A DNA stretch of 12,928 bases from JBFWVD01 sp050246915 (GTDB lineage: Bacteria > Actinomycetota > Acidimicrobiia > Acidimicrobiales > Ilumatobacteraceae): assembly GCA_050246915.1 (NCBI GenBank), contig JBFWVD010000117.1, positions 1 to 12,928 on the forward strand. Reading direction: 5' to 3'. Shown here piece after piece: positions 1-5,369 of the stretch (positions are counted from its first letter, which is position 1; every line of letters starts with the position of its first letter). Under the pieces are notes generated by a model. It saw only the letters and a list, made by a program, of their open reading frames with translations, was not told where the DNA came from and made no database searches. The position numbers and the translations under genes were made by a program.

Positions 1-272
1 TTGATTGGCGACCACCGCGCCGGGGGCTTGATGACAAGGTCGGGTTGGGCAGTCATGTGGCCCTCACACTGCCACGGGAGCAGGGCGCAGAGGCCGGCGC
101 GACGCCGAAGGCACGTTCAACGGCGGCGCCGACGACCTCCACGTGTCGGGGACACGTCACGCGCCAAGGTCCGTTCGATGCATCGCCCGCATAGCTCGTC
201 ACCTAAGCACACCCTGGCGACCCGGAACAACGGTCCGGCGTCACCACCCAGGCAGCAGCGCCGTCAACGGCT
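1..272. other. Left-edge intergenic sequence, no supported gene
   Basis: I see no convincing gene here. The open frame running from the window edge to 291 is Arg/Ser/Pro-rich low-complexity translation typical of an out-of-frame read of GC-rich DNA. It has no ribosome binding site and no recognisable domain. The only clear structure is a perfect dyad at 141-157. The end of a gene lying further left cannot be excluded because the window starts here. Confidence 0.5.
141..157. repeat. Perfect 7-bp inverted repeat
   Basis: The arms ACGTGTC (141-147) and GACACGT (151-157) are exactly complementary around a GGG spacer. It is not followed by a T-run. It lies about 130 bp upstream of the conserved control region of the first LPRTG gene. 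It could be a protein-binding site or the remains of a terminator; no partner copy was found upstream of the second LPRTG gene. Confidence 0.45.
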
Positions 273-287
273 CTCACGCTCCGTGAG
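273..287. promoter_or_regulatory. Dyad CTCACG-CTC-CGTGAG
   Basis: These are 6-bp complementary arms around CTC. The same element, with GAG in the spacer (the other strand of the same sequence), occurs at 3337-3349 ahead of the paralogue. It may be an operator. Confidence 0.5.
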
Positions 288-316
288 GTGACCGAACCCA
301 CATGGGTGCATCTGAA

Positions 317-329
317 GGGGGTCACCCCC
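317..329. promoter_or_regulatory. G-tract dyad GGGGGTCACCCCC
   Basis: A perfect dyad centred on C323. The paralogue carries GGGGGCCACCCCC at 3378-3390, and flanking CTGAA and CCAA are kept in both. The centre is 77 nt from the GTG here and 78 nt in the second copy. It is too far upstream to be a Shine-Dalgarno and has no T-run, so an operator or activator site is the most likely reading. Confidence 0.55.
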
Positions 330-399
330 CAACATCCGTTGTGTTGCCTTCAAGTCCGGGCCGAACTGTTTACGGCACCCTAGATCTTCGCCACTCTCC

Positions 400-1236
400 G
401 TGGTCATGCAGCGCACCGCCACCACCACCAAAATCGGATTCGGCCTGGCCGGAGCCTTCACCCTCTCACTCGCCTTCGCCCCGGCGGCATTCGCCAACGA
501 GGCCCCCATGGACGAGACCCTCGTCGAGGAGACCCCGATCGAGAAGGTCGTGCAGGCCCCCTTCCTCGACCTCCTCTACGCGGCCCCGCACCAGAACCTC
601 CACATCGGTGACTCGACCACCGTGGTCATCGCCCAGACCCTGCCGGCCAGCTACACGCTGACGTCCTACCTGGCGAACGGCAACAAGTGCTTCGTGGCCT
701 ACGACGCCCCCGCCGCCGACTGGATCAAGTCGGGCACCGAGCAAGACGCCGACCAAGTCGTCCGCACCATCGTGTCAAGTGGAGTTGACGCCGACGACAA
801 CGGCATCGACGATCACTACGAAGGCGCCTACGACGAGAACGGCATCGCCGCCTGCAAGATCAAGGTCGTCGACGAGTTCGGGAACATGGACTGGAAGTAC
901 ATCTACATCAACGTCGGCCTCCCCAAGACCCACGAGGTCCCCACCGACACCACGGTGAAGACCCCCGCCGGTGACGACTTCGACGCTGGTGCAACCACCA
1001 CCGCCGCTCCGGTCCCGACCACGGCCGCTCCGGCCGCCGCCACCACGACGCCGCAGGCTGTTGCCGGCACCACGGTTGCCCCGACCAACACCGTCGAGGC
1101 CGCCACGCTGCCCCGCACCGGTAGCGCCACGTGGATCGAAGCCCTCATCGGCACCACGCTCGCCGCCGCCGGCGCCGCCATGGTGACCTTCAGCCGCCGT
1201 CGGGCCATCGCCGCTGAGGTCCGCAGCAACGGCTGA
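400..1236 (+). CDS. LPXTG cell-wall-anchored protein with EF-hand loop (copy 1)
   Basis: This is a predicted sortase-anchored surface protein of 278 residues; its ligand or function is not recognised. Residues 1-32 form a signal peptide ending AFA. A compact domain (about 53-176) holds Cys97 and Cys152, which could form a disulfide, and a canonical EF-hand loop at 130-141 (DADDNGIDDHYE) with acidic or Asn residues at positions 1, 3, 5, 9 and 12 and Gly at 6, so calcium binding is likely. A Thr/Ala/Pro-rich spacer (about 195-235) would span the wall. The sorting signal is LPRTG at 237-241, a hydrophobic segment, then RRR at 266-268. An unusual ten-residue tail follows the arginines and is almost the same in the paralogue. 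The start is GTG 400 or ATG 406; neither has a Shine-Dalgarno, and both are kept in the paralogue at 3462. No sortase gene is in the window. The surface location is well supported; the role is unknown. Confidence 0.9.
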   Translation: MVMQRTATTTKIGFGLAGAFTLSLAFAPAAFANEAPMDETLVEETPIEKVVQAPFLDLLYAAPHQNLHIGDSTTVVIAQTLPASYTLTSYLANGNKCFVAYDAPAADWIKSGTEQDADQVVRTIVSSGVDADDNGIDDHYEGAYDENGIAACKIKVVDEFGNMDWKYIYINVGLPKTHEVPTDTTVKTPAGDDFDAGATTTAAPVPTTAAPAAATTTPQAVAGTTVAPTNTVEAATLPRTGSATWIEALIGTTLAAAGAAMVTFSRRRAIAAEVRSNG

Positions 1237-1267
1237 GCCTCATCCGCAACAGACGAGTTCTCCTGGT

Positions 1268-1305
1268 GATGAGGAGGCCCCACATGGGGCCTCCTCATCG
1301 CTTTT
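1268..1305 (+). terminator. Rho-independent terminator of LPRTG copy 1
   Basis: The perfect 14-bp stem GATGAGGAGGCCCC / GGGGCCTCCTCATC has an ACAT loop and is followed by GCTTTT. It starts 31 nt after the stop codon. The same hairpin with small changes follows the second LPRTG gene at 4303-4337. Confidence 0.9.
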
Positions 1306-1535
1306 CCACACTGCCCATCCCCTTCTGATCCCCACCCCGGTCATACGTAGGCGTTCAGTCACGGCACAAATGTGTCGAAACCTTTCCCAGGGGGACTGCA
1401 TCGTTGCGGCGATGGGCAGATACTCAATTCGGGGAACGACGAAGGGCCGGTCGGCGGCCCCGTCAGAGACGGCCTCCATGTCCCCCTCACACACCGGTGT
1501 GGCCGCTCGTCCTCGCAACGGATGAAGGAGAACTC
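1306..1535 (+). promoter_or_regulatory. Hairpin-rich leader of the gene at 1536, with strong RBS
   Basis: No gene is seen in this stretch. It holds a series of potential RNA hairpins: CTGCATCG/CGAT-GG-GCAG (1396-1419), GGGCCG/CGGCCC (1444-1460), CCGTC/GACGG (1460-1472) and the perfect 12-bp palindrome CACACCGGTGTG (1490-1501). The ribosome binding site AAGGAG (1525-1530) lies 5 nt before ATG 1536. I could not match the structure to a known riboswitch class. It could be a structured 5' untranslated region, an operator region, or both. The promoter was not identified. Confidence 0.45.
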
Positions 1536-2525
1536 ATGGAATCTCGTCCAAGCCTGTGGCGCTCGCGCTGGGCCGCCGTCGGAGCAGCAGTAGCCGTGAC
1601 CCTGGGGGCCGGTGGTCTCGTCTTCGCCGACGCCGCTCCCTCGAGCGGTCCCGGATCCACCGGGTCGTACCACGCGGTCACACCGCAGCGGATCCTCAAC
1701 ACCCGCCCCGGTTCGGCCAACGTCGGCGGCATCACCGGTCCGGTCGGCCCTGACGCCGCCATCACCCTCACCGTCGCCGGGGTGTCCCCGGTCCCTGCCA
1801 ACGCCATCGCCGTGGTGCTCAACGTGACCGCGGCCGATACGACGGCCGGGTCCTTTCTGACCGTGTACCCGAGCGACGCTGCCTCCCGGCCCGACGCGTC
1901 CAACCTCAACTGGGTGTCCGGTGACGTCGTGCCGAACCTCGTCACCGTGGCGTTGTCGGCCGACGGCAAGGTGTCGTTCTACAACTACGCAGGAAACGTG
2001 AACGTGATCGCCGACGTGGCCGGCTACTACACGGCCTCGAACGACAAGGTCATCCAGTTGCCCCTCACCGGGCTCGCACTGGAGAACGCAGCCTTCGACA
2101 ACCCCCTCCCCGGCGGTGTCCGCATGGCTGACAACGCGTTCGGTTCGTATGCGTCGTTCAACACCGCGTTCGATCTGCCCCAGGACTACACCGCCGGCAC
2201 GCCGATCTCGGTGAACATCCGCTGGGTGGTGAACGGCGCGTGCACCGTCGCCTTCCAAGCCAACAACCTGACGGTCACCCGACCCGGCATCGCCCAGATC
2301 ACCGGCCCGGCCACCAGCTCGGGCAACTCGATTGCCACGGCCACCTCGACGAGCGCCAACGTGGTGGTGGAGACCAAGGCCACCATCGTGAGCCCGGACG
2401 CCACCAAGCCGCTGCAGCCCGGTGACTCGATCAACGTCGGCTACTTCCGTCGCGGCGACGCGGTCAGCGACACCTGCGCCGGACTGACCGCCATCATCAC
2501 CGGCCTGTCCGCCACCTACGCCTGA
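1536..2525 (+). CDS. Exported beta-rich protein with 'ILNTR...DVAGYY' domain
   Basis: A secreted protein of 329 residues with no enzymatic motif. The start ATG 1536 has AAGGAG five bases upstream; longer in-frame starts upstream would place the signal sequence internally. Residues 1-33 form a Sec signal peptide with an Arg-containing n-region, a hydrophobic core at about 13-30 and a likely cut near ADA. Residues 45-167 match a domain family common in actinobacterial secreted proteins: TPQRILNTRPGS near the start, a VVLNVT strand, SNLNW, a VPNLVTV strand, and closing VIADVAGYYT. I know of no assigned function for it. The second half (about 172-329) is a separate Thr/Ser/Val-rich beta domain with Cys236 and Cys314, a possible disulfide. 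There is no LPXTG or other anchor, so it is likely released or held non-covalently. It sits between the two LPRTG genes but has its own leader and terminator. Confidence 0.85.
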   Translation: MESRPSLWRSRWAAVGAAVAVTLGAGGLVFADAAPSSGPGSTGSYHAVTPQRILNTRPGSANVGGITGPVGPDAAITLTVAGVSPVPANAIAVVLNVTAADTTAGSFLTVYPSDAASRPDASNLNWVSGDVVPNLVTVALSADGKVSFYNYAGNVNVIADVAGYYTASNDKVIQLPLTGLALENAAFDNPLPGGVRMADNAFGSYASFNTAFDLPQDYTAGTPISVNIRWVVNGACTVAFQANNLTVTRPGIAQITGPATSSGNSIATATSTSANVVVETKATIVSPDATKPLQPGDSINVGYFRRGDAVSDTCAGLTAIITGLSATYA

Positions 2526-2553
2526 CCTTCACGCAACACACGTCACGTCGATC

Positions 2554-2587
2554 CACGGGGTCCGGGCCACACGGTCCGGGCCCCGTG
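2554..2587. terminator. Hairpin between convergent genes, possible bidirectional terminator
   Basis: The arms CACGGGGTCCGG (2554-2565) and CCGGGCCCCGTG (2576-2587) form a 12-bp stem with one G-T wobble and a 10-nt loop. It lies 29 nt after the + strand stop (2525) and 13 nt past the - strand vapC stop (2600), so it may serve both. There is no U-tract on either side, which lowers confidence. Confidence 0.5.
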
Positions 2588-2599
2588 CCGCGTATGGAG

Positions 2600-3031
2600 T
2601 CATCGCTGGGGCGGCGGGCTCCACTGCACCGAGGGAAACCGAGCGAAGTCGTTGTCGAACGACACGATGGAGCACCGATGTTCAATAGCGAGGGCGGCCA
2701 GATGAGCGTCGTTCACGAGGTTGCCCCCGCTGCCGAGCGGCTCGAGGAGGCTCCGAACGATCGAGGCGTGATTGGGACCTGGATCCAGGACAACCGCAGG
2801 CGAAGCGCCGAGCCAAGCATCCACCCGGCTCATCGCTTGATCGACAGTCAATGGCGCAGGAAAGAGGCCGACTTTGGTCGACAGTCGGACGAACGCAAGC
2901 AGCGCGATCCAGGCGAACGCCACCGTGTCGCCACCCGATAGCGAGTCATCCAGCCAATGACGAGCCTGCTCGTGGTGCGGGGCCGACGAGTTGACGGCGT
3001 AGAGCAGAACGTTGGCATCGACAAGCTTCAC
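2600..3031 (-). CDS. vapC: PIN-domain toxin, VapC-type ribonuclease
   Basis: A predicted PIN-fold, metal-dependent endoribonuclease toxin of 143 residues, the family's normal length. The N-terminal strand MKLVDANVLLYAVN carries catalytic Asp5. NLVNDAHLAALAIEH carries Asp108, and SFDNDFARF carries Asp126 and Asp128. The pattern resembles the mycobacterial-type PIN subfamily: H near residue 20, LLAFVRL, F-x-x-PLT, and a final W near a Pro-rich end. The middle position often occupied by Glu in PIN proteins is LLAF here; this subfamily often lacks that Glu as well, so it is not clear evidence of inactivation. The GTG start overlaps the antitoxin stop by four bases (GTGA), showing translational coupling. 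In such pairs the antitoxin binds and blocks the toxin. The RNA target cannot be read from sequence. Confidence 0.9.
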   Translation of the reverse strand: MKLVDANVLLYAVNSSAPHHEQARHWLDDSLSGGDTVAFAWIALLAFVRLSTKVGLFPAPLTVDQAMSRVDAWLGASPAVVLDPGPNHASIVRSLLEPLGSGGNLVNDAHLAALAIEHRCSIVSFDNDFARFPSVQWSPPPQR

Positions 3032-3279
3032 GATGCTGAACGCATCTTCCGCATGAGTTCCTCGTCCTCGAGGTCGGCGGCGATCTGGAGGGCGCGATCG
3101 AGATTGACCGTGCTCACACCGAGGTCAGCCACCTCCGTGACGAACGGCTTCGCTGTGGGTGCCGCGGCACCGTTACGGATCGAGTCGTTCAACGCCTCCT
3201 TGAACGACACACCTCGTTCGCGCATGCGCCGACGAACGATCTGCTCGGTGTCGGGGTCGAGCGTCACGGTGGTTCTCAT
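3028..3279 (-). CDS. vapB: VapB-type ribbon-helix-helix antitoxin
   Basis: Antitoxin of 83 residues, first gene of the pair. The N-terminal strand MRTTVTLDPD followed by two short helices (about 11-38) fits a ribbon-helix-helix DNA-binding domain that would bind its own promoter. The C-terminal part, with a short helix rich in acidic residues (LEDEELMRKM near 70-79), is the likely toxin-wrapping segment. ATG 3279 has no Shine-Dalgarno and lies 6 nt after a good -10 box, consistent with a leaderless message. The pair sits between the two LPRTG paralogues and is transcribed opposite to them. Confidence 0.88.
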   Translation of the reverse strand: MRTTVTLDPDTEQIVRRRMRERGVSFKEALNDSIRNGAAAPTAKPFVTEVADLGVSTVNLDRALQIAADLEDEELMRKMRSAS

Positions 3280-3285
3280 CTAGTC

Positions 3286-3326
3286 ATCATAGCATCATTG
3301 ATTCTGATGTCGTGATGCCTCACGAC
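3286..3326 (-). promoter_or_regulatory. vapBC promoter and overlapping operator
   Basis: Read on the - strand: a -35-like ACGACA (3308-3313), a 16-bp spacer and -10 TATGAT (3286-3291), with only 6 nt to the ATG, so the start codon is probably at or next to the transcription start. The perfect dyad GTCGTGA-TGCC-TCACGAC (3309-3326) overlaps the -35 and is a likely VapB or VapBC operator. An ATGATG direct repeat also lies around the -10. Confidence 0.7.
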
Positions 3327-3336
3327 CCCGCCCTGC

Positions 3337-3461
3337 CACGGAGCGTGAGTAGACGGGTGCCTGTATACCCGCCTGAAGGGGGCCACCCCCCAAGTTCCGT
3401 TGTGTGTCTTTCAAGCCCGTGACCAGGCTATTTACGGGCCGTTCAACGCTCGCCACTCTTC
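3337..3461 (+). promoter_or_regulatory. Control region of the second LPRTG gene
   Basis: The same ordered blocks are found as at 273-399. There is a CACG-GAG-CGTG dyad (3337-3347, with AG following), 42 bp centre to centre to GGGGGCCACCCCCC (3378-3391), then AAGTTCCGTTGTGT, a TTTCAAG block, TTTACGG (3431-3437, exactly 25 nt from GTG 3462) and CGCCACTC. An additional CGGGT...ACCCG dyad (3354-3371) lies between the first two. No Shine-Dalgarno is seen. It lies about 10 bp from the vapBC operator, so the two divergent promoter regions abut. Confidence 0.6.
3378..3390. promoter_or_regulatory. G-tract dyad GGGGGCCACCCCC
   Basis: Second copy of the dyad at 317-329. It has one central base changed and the same CTGAA and CCAA flanks. 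Its centre is 78 nt before the GTG start. Confidence 0.55.
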
Positions 3462-4265
3462 GTGGTCATGCAGCGCACCGCCACCACCATCGGACTCGGC
3501 TTGGCCGGAGCCGTCACCGTCTCACTCGCTTTCGCTCCGTCGGCATTCGCCACGGGCGACACGCCCGTCGAGCAGCCGACCGTCGAGCAGGAGCAGGCTC
3601 CCTTCCTCGACCTGCTCTACGCCGCCCCGCACATGAACCTGGTCCCCGGCGACACCACCACCGTGGTCATCGCCCAGACCCTGCCGGCCAGCTACACGCT
3701 GACCTCCTACCTGGCCAACGGCAACAAGTGCTTCTACGCCTACGACGCCCCGGCCGCCGACCACGTCAAGTCGGGCACCGAGTCCGACGCCGACCGCATC
3801 GAGCGGTGGATCGTCGCCACCTCCGATGCCAACGGCAACGGCGTGGACGACTGGTACGAAGGTGCCGCCGACGAGAACGGCGTCGCCGCCTGCAAGATCA
3901 AGGCGACCGACGAGTTCGGCAACATGGACTGGAAGTACATCTACATCAACGTGGGTGTCCCCAAGACCCCGAAGGGCGAGGACTTCGACACCGGCGCCAC
4001 CACCGTGGTCGACCCGCCGGCCACCACCGCCGCCCCGGCCACGACCGCCCCGGCCACCAACCCGAGCGTCGTCGTTCCGTCCAGCGTCCTGCCGACCACC
4101 GTCGCCCCGGCCACCTCGGCGCCCACCACCGCCACGCTCCCCCGCACCGGTAGCGCCACCTGGGTCGAGGCTCTCCTCGGCGTCTCGCTGGCCGCCGCTG
4201 GCGCTGGACTGCTCACCTTCAGCCGCCGCCGGGCGCAGGCCGCTGAGGTCCGCAGCAACGGCTGA
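3462..4265 (+). CDS. LPXTG cell-wall-anchored protein with EF-hand loop (copy 2)
   Basis: Paralogue of the gene at 400, 267 residues. The signal peptide runs to residue 30 (SAFA). The main domain, about 46-169, is roughly 80% identical to copy 1 by hand alignment, with Cys90 and Cys144 kept. Its EF-hand loop at 122-133 (DANGNGVDDWYE) differs from copy 1 at four positions but keeps every ligand position, which argues for selection on calcium binding. The Thr/Ala/Pro spacer (about 178-224) is unrelated in exact sequence. LPRTG is at 226-230, then a hydrophobic segment, RRR at 255-257 and a tail ending AAEVRSNG as in copy 1. The start is GTG 3462 or ATG 3468, both conserved. It is monocistronic, with a terminator directly downstream. 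Which sortase handles it is not visible. Confidence 0.9.
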   Translation: MVMQRTATTIGLGLAGAVTVSLAFAPSAFATGDTPVEQPTVEQEQAPFLDLLYAAPHMNLVPGDTTTVVIAQTLPASYTLTSYLANGNKCFYAYDAPAADHVKSGTESDADRIERWIVATSDANGNGVDDWYEGAADENGVAACKIKATDEFGNMDWKYIYINVGVPKTPKGEDFDTGATTVVDPPATTAAPATTAPATNPSVVVPSSVLPTTVAPATSAPTTATLPRTGSATWVEALLGVSLAAAGAGLLTFSRRRAQAAEVRSNG

Positions 4266-4302
4266 GCCTCTCCCGCAACAGACGAGTTCTCCCCTGGTGA
4301 TG

Positions 4303-4337
4303 AGGAGGCCCCACACGGGGCCTCCTCTTCATTTTTC
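4303..4337 (+). terminator. Rho-independent terminator of LPRTG copy 2
   Basis: The 11-bp stem GAGGAGGCCCC / GGGGCCTCCTC has an ACAC loop, an imperfect extension, and a T5 run at 4333-4337. It is homologous to the terminator at 1268-1305, and the intervening CGCAACAGACGAGTTCTCC is also shared. Confidence 0.9.
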
Positions 4338-4348
4338 GCCCGTCCCGT

Positions 4349-4354
4349 AGCCTC
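4349..4354 (+). promoter_or_regulatory. Candidate -10 box (TAGCCT) for a leaderless PAP2 gene
   Basis: TAGCCT fits the loose actinobacterial TANNNT pattern and ends 6 nt before GTG 4361. There is no Shine-Dalgarno in the 24 nt between the terminator and the start. No clear -35 is seen, because the upstream terminator occupies that space. Confidence 0.3.
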
Positions 4355-4360
4355 TGAGCC

Positions 4361-5059
4361 GTGCACCTCGGCCCCACCCCCGCACCCGCCCGGTGGCTGC
4401 TCCCCATCTGCATCACGCTGGCGATGGCATCGGGTGTGGCGCTCGTCGCCATCTTGTTGGCAGTGCGCATCCATCCCGAACCGGCGTGGATCGAACTGCG
4501 CATCTATCGACGGATCGTCGATCTCGACACCTCGTACCGGATCCGCAATGCCCGCTTCCTCGGAGGCCCCGGATTCGTCGCGCTGTCGATGTGCTGGGTG
4601 AGCCTCATGGGCGTGGCGATGCGCCGAGGACGCACCGCGGCGATCATCGTCGCCGGAGCGATCGCGACGTTGATCGTCAACGATCAGATCCTGCAACGAC
4701 TCGTGGTGCGACCGGGGCCTGGCTCGAGCGCCACGGCGCGCCTCGACGACTTCATCCCATCGGGCCACGTCGCTGGAGCAGCGTGCGCGGCGCTCGCCCT
4801 CGTGTCGCTCATGGCGTGTGTGGACGCACCTCGAGTGGCGTTGCTCCTGGCCAGCGCTCTGGCGGCAACCACCACCGTGACCGTTGGGTGGGCATCGGTG
4901 TATCAGTCGAACCACTTCACCCTCGACGTGATAGCCGGCGCGTTCGTGGCGATCTGCGGGATGTCCCTCACCACCGCGTTGGCGTGCACGAGCGAGGCGA
5001 ACGCCAGGAGCTCAGCAGCTCACTCGACACCCGTTGGACGAGACGTCAGCACTCAGTAG
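4361..5059 (+). CDS. PAP2-family membrane phosphatase
   Basis: A predicted integral membrane phosphatase of 232 residues in the PAP2 / phosphatidate phosphatase superfamily. Visible catalytic motifs are Arg117-Pro118 (from the first KxxxxxxRP motif; its Lys is not at the usual position), PSGH at 133-136, and Ser-x5-His185-x3-Asp189 within SVYQSNHFTLD. His136 and His185 would be the acid/base and nucleophile. Hydrophobic segments lie near 12-36, 70-87, 94-108, 137-154, 157-178 and 188-208, which fits the usual six-helix fold with the active site facing outward. The C-terminal 25 residues are hydrophilic. The substrate cannot be told: lipid phosphate or undecaprenyl pyrophosphate are family precedents. 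GTG 4361 is chosen because it follows the terminator and keeps the first helix. The 3' end overlaps the opposing gene at 5053-5059. Confidence 0.85.
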   Translation: MHLGPTPAPARWLLPICITLAMASGVALVAILLAVRIHPEPAWIELRIYRRIVDLDTSYRIRNARFLGGPGFVALSMCWVSLMGVAMRRGRTAAIIVAGAIATLIVNDQILQRLVVRPGPGSSATARLDDFIPSGHVAGAACAALALVSLMACVDAPRVALLLASALAATTTVTVGWASVYQSNHFTLDVIAGAFVAICGMSLTTALACTSEANARSSAAHSTPVGRDVSTQ

Positions 5060-5277
5060 TACGGGACCGGATCGGGCTCGGTGCGTCCGGCCAGGAACTC
5101 GGCAAACGCCTTAGAGCACCGATCGCACAAGGTGATCTCCCGGTTCCACTGCCGATCGATCAACGCAACCCGTCGACGAGCGAGGACACGCACATTCGCG
5201 TACACCTCTCGGCCGCAACGATCGCAGTGCCGACACTCGCTCACATCCACGAAATGTAGACATCTAACTAGACACAT
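5053..5277 (-). CDS. Small zinc-ribbon protein, unknown function
   Basis: A small protein of 74 residues from ATG 5277; a TTG at 5298 would add seven. Cys18-x2-Cys21 and Cys51-x2-Cys54 make a probable zinc ribbon, with Cys15 and Cys6 as further candidates. Between them is a basic stretch (VRVLARRRVALIDRQWNRE). This could bind nucleic acid or protein; I do not recognise the family. The spacing CxxC-29-CxxC is typical of zinc ribbons and supports a real gene despite the lack of a clear Shine-Dalgarno. It converges with the PAP2 gene with a 7-bp overlap, and follows the giant gene on the same strand by about 92 nt with a hairpin between. Confidence 0.6.
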   Translation of the reverse strand: MCLVRCLHFVDVSECRHCDRCGREVYANVRVLARRRVALIDRQWNREITLCDRCSKAFAEFLAGRTEPDPVPYY

Positions 5278-5281
5278 GTGC

Positions 5282-5307
5282 GGGGGCGAGCACCCCAAGT
5301 TGCGGTG
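5282..5307. repeat. Third, diverged G-tract dyad
   Basis: The sequence GGGGGCGAGCACCCC then AAGTTGCGGTG resembles GGGGGCCACCCCCC then AAGTTCCGTTGTG at 3378-3404. Here it lies just ahead of the zinc-ribbon ATG on the other strand. It could be a site for the same regulator, or a chance match in GC-rich DNA. Confidence 0.3.
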
Positions 5308-5328
5308 ACCTCACCTACTACGACCATC

Positions 5329-5357
5329 GGGGAAGGCCGGTGATCCCGGCCCTCCCC
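5329..5357 (-). terminator. Hairpin after the giant gene, possible terminator
   Basis: The arms GGGGAAGGCCGG (5329-5340) and CCGGCCCTCCCC (5346-5357) pair over 12 positions with one mismatch and a 5-nt loop. It begins 13 nt past the giant gene's stop. There is no U-tract, so it may be a weak terminator or an mRNA-end stabiliser. Confidence 0.45.
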
Positions 5358-5369
5358 AAGGTCATGCGG

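Larger units (their letters stand above)
273..399 (+). promoter_or_regulatory. Control region of the first LPRTG gene, conserved with the second
   Basis: This region shares ordered blocks with 3337-3461 upstream of the paralogue. First comes a CACG-nnn-CGTG dyad (273-287). About 43 bp on, centre to centre, is a G-tract dyad preceded by CTGAA and followed by CCAA (312-332). Then come a CCGTTGTGT block (336-344), a CTTCAAG block, TTTACGG at 369-375, and CGCCACTC just before the start. TTTACGG lies exactly 25 nt from the GTG in both copies. No good -35/-10 pair and no Shine-Dalgarno can be picked, so the transcription start is unknown. Conservation of non-coding order and spacing argues for regulatory function. 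Confidence 0.6.

Noticed and set aside
1..291. Possible gene at the left edge
   Set aside because: Low-complexity Arg/Ser/Pro translation, no ribosome binding site, no recognisable domain.
1360..1475. Possible c-di-GMP (GEMM) or other known riboswitch in the leader
   Set aside because: Some words look similar (GTCGAAAC, GGGGGACTGC), but the core conserved blocks of the class are missing. It is kept only as an unclassified structured leader.
1359..2258. - strand open frame of about 299 codons
   Set aside because: It is antisense to the exported beta protein, which has a signal peptide, an RBS and a recognised domain.
2701..2703. VapC lacking the central acidic residue as a sign of a dead toxin
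   Set aside because: The mycobacterial-type PIN subfamily often lacks Glu at that place. Asp5, Asp108, Asp126 and Asp128 are all present.
3522..4316. - strand open frame over LPRTG copy 2
   Set aside because: Gly/Arg/Val repeats produced by reading the Ala/Thr/Pro codons backwards; the + strand gene is strongly supported by its paralogue.
5296..5366. A third LPRTG cassette remnant after the G-tract element
   Set aside because: About 70 nt downstream there is only a short GGTCATGC match and then the end of the giant gene; no signal peptide or core domain can be read.
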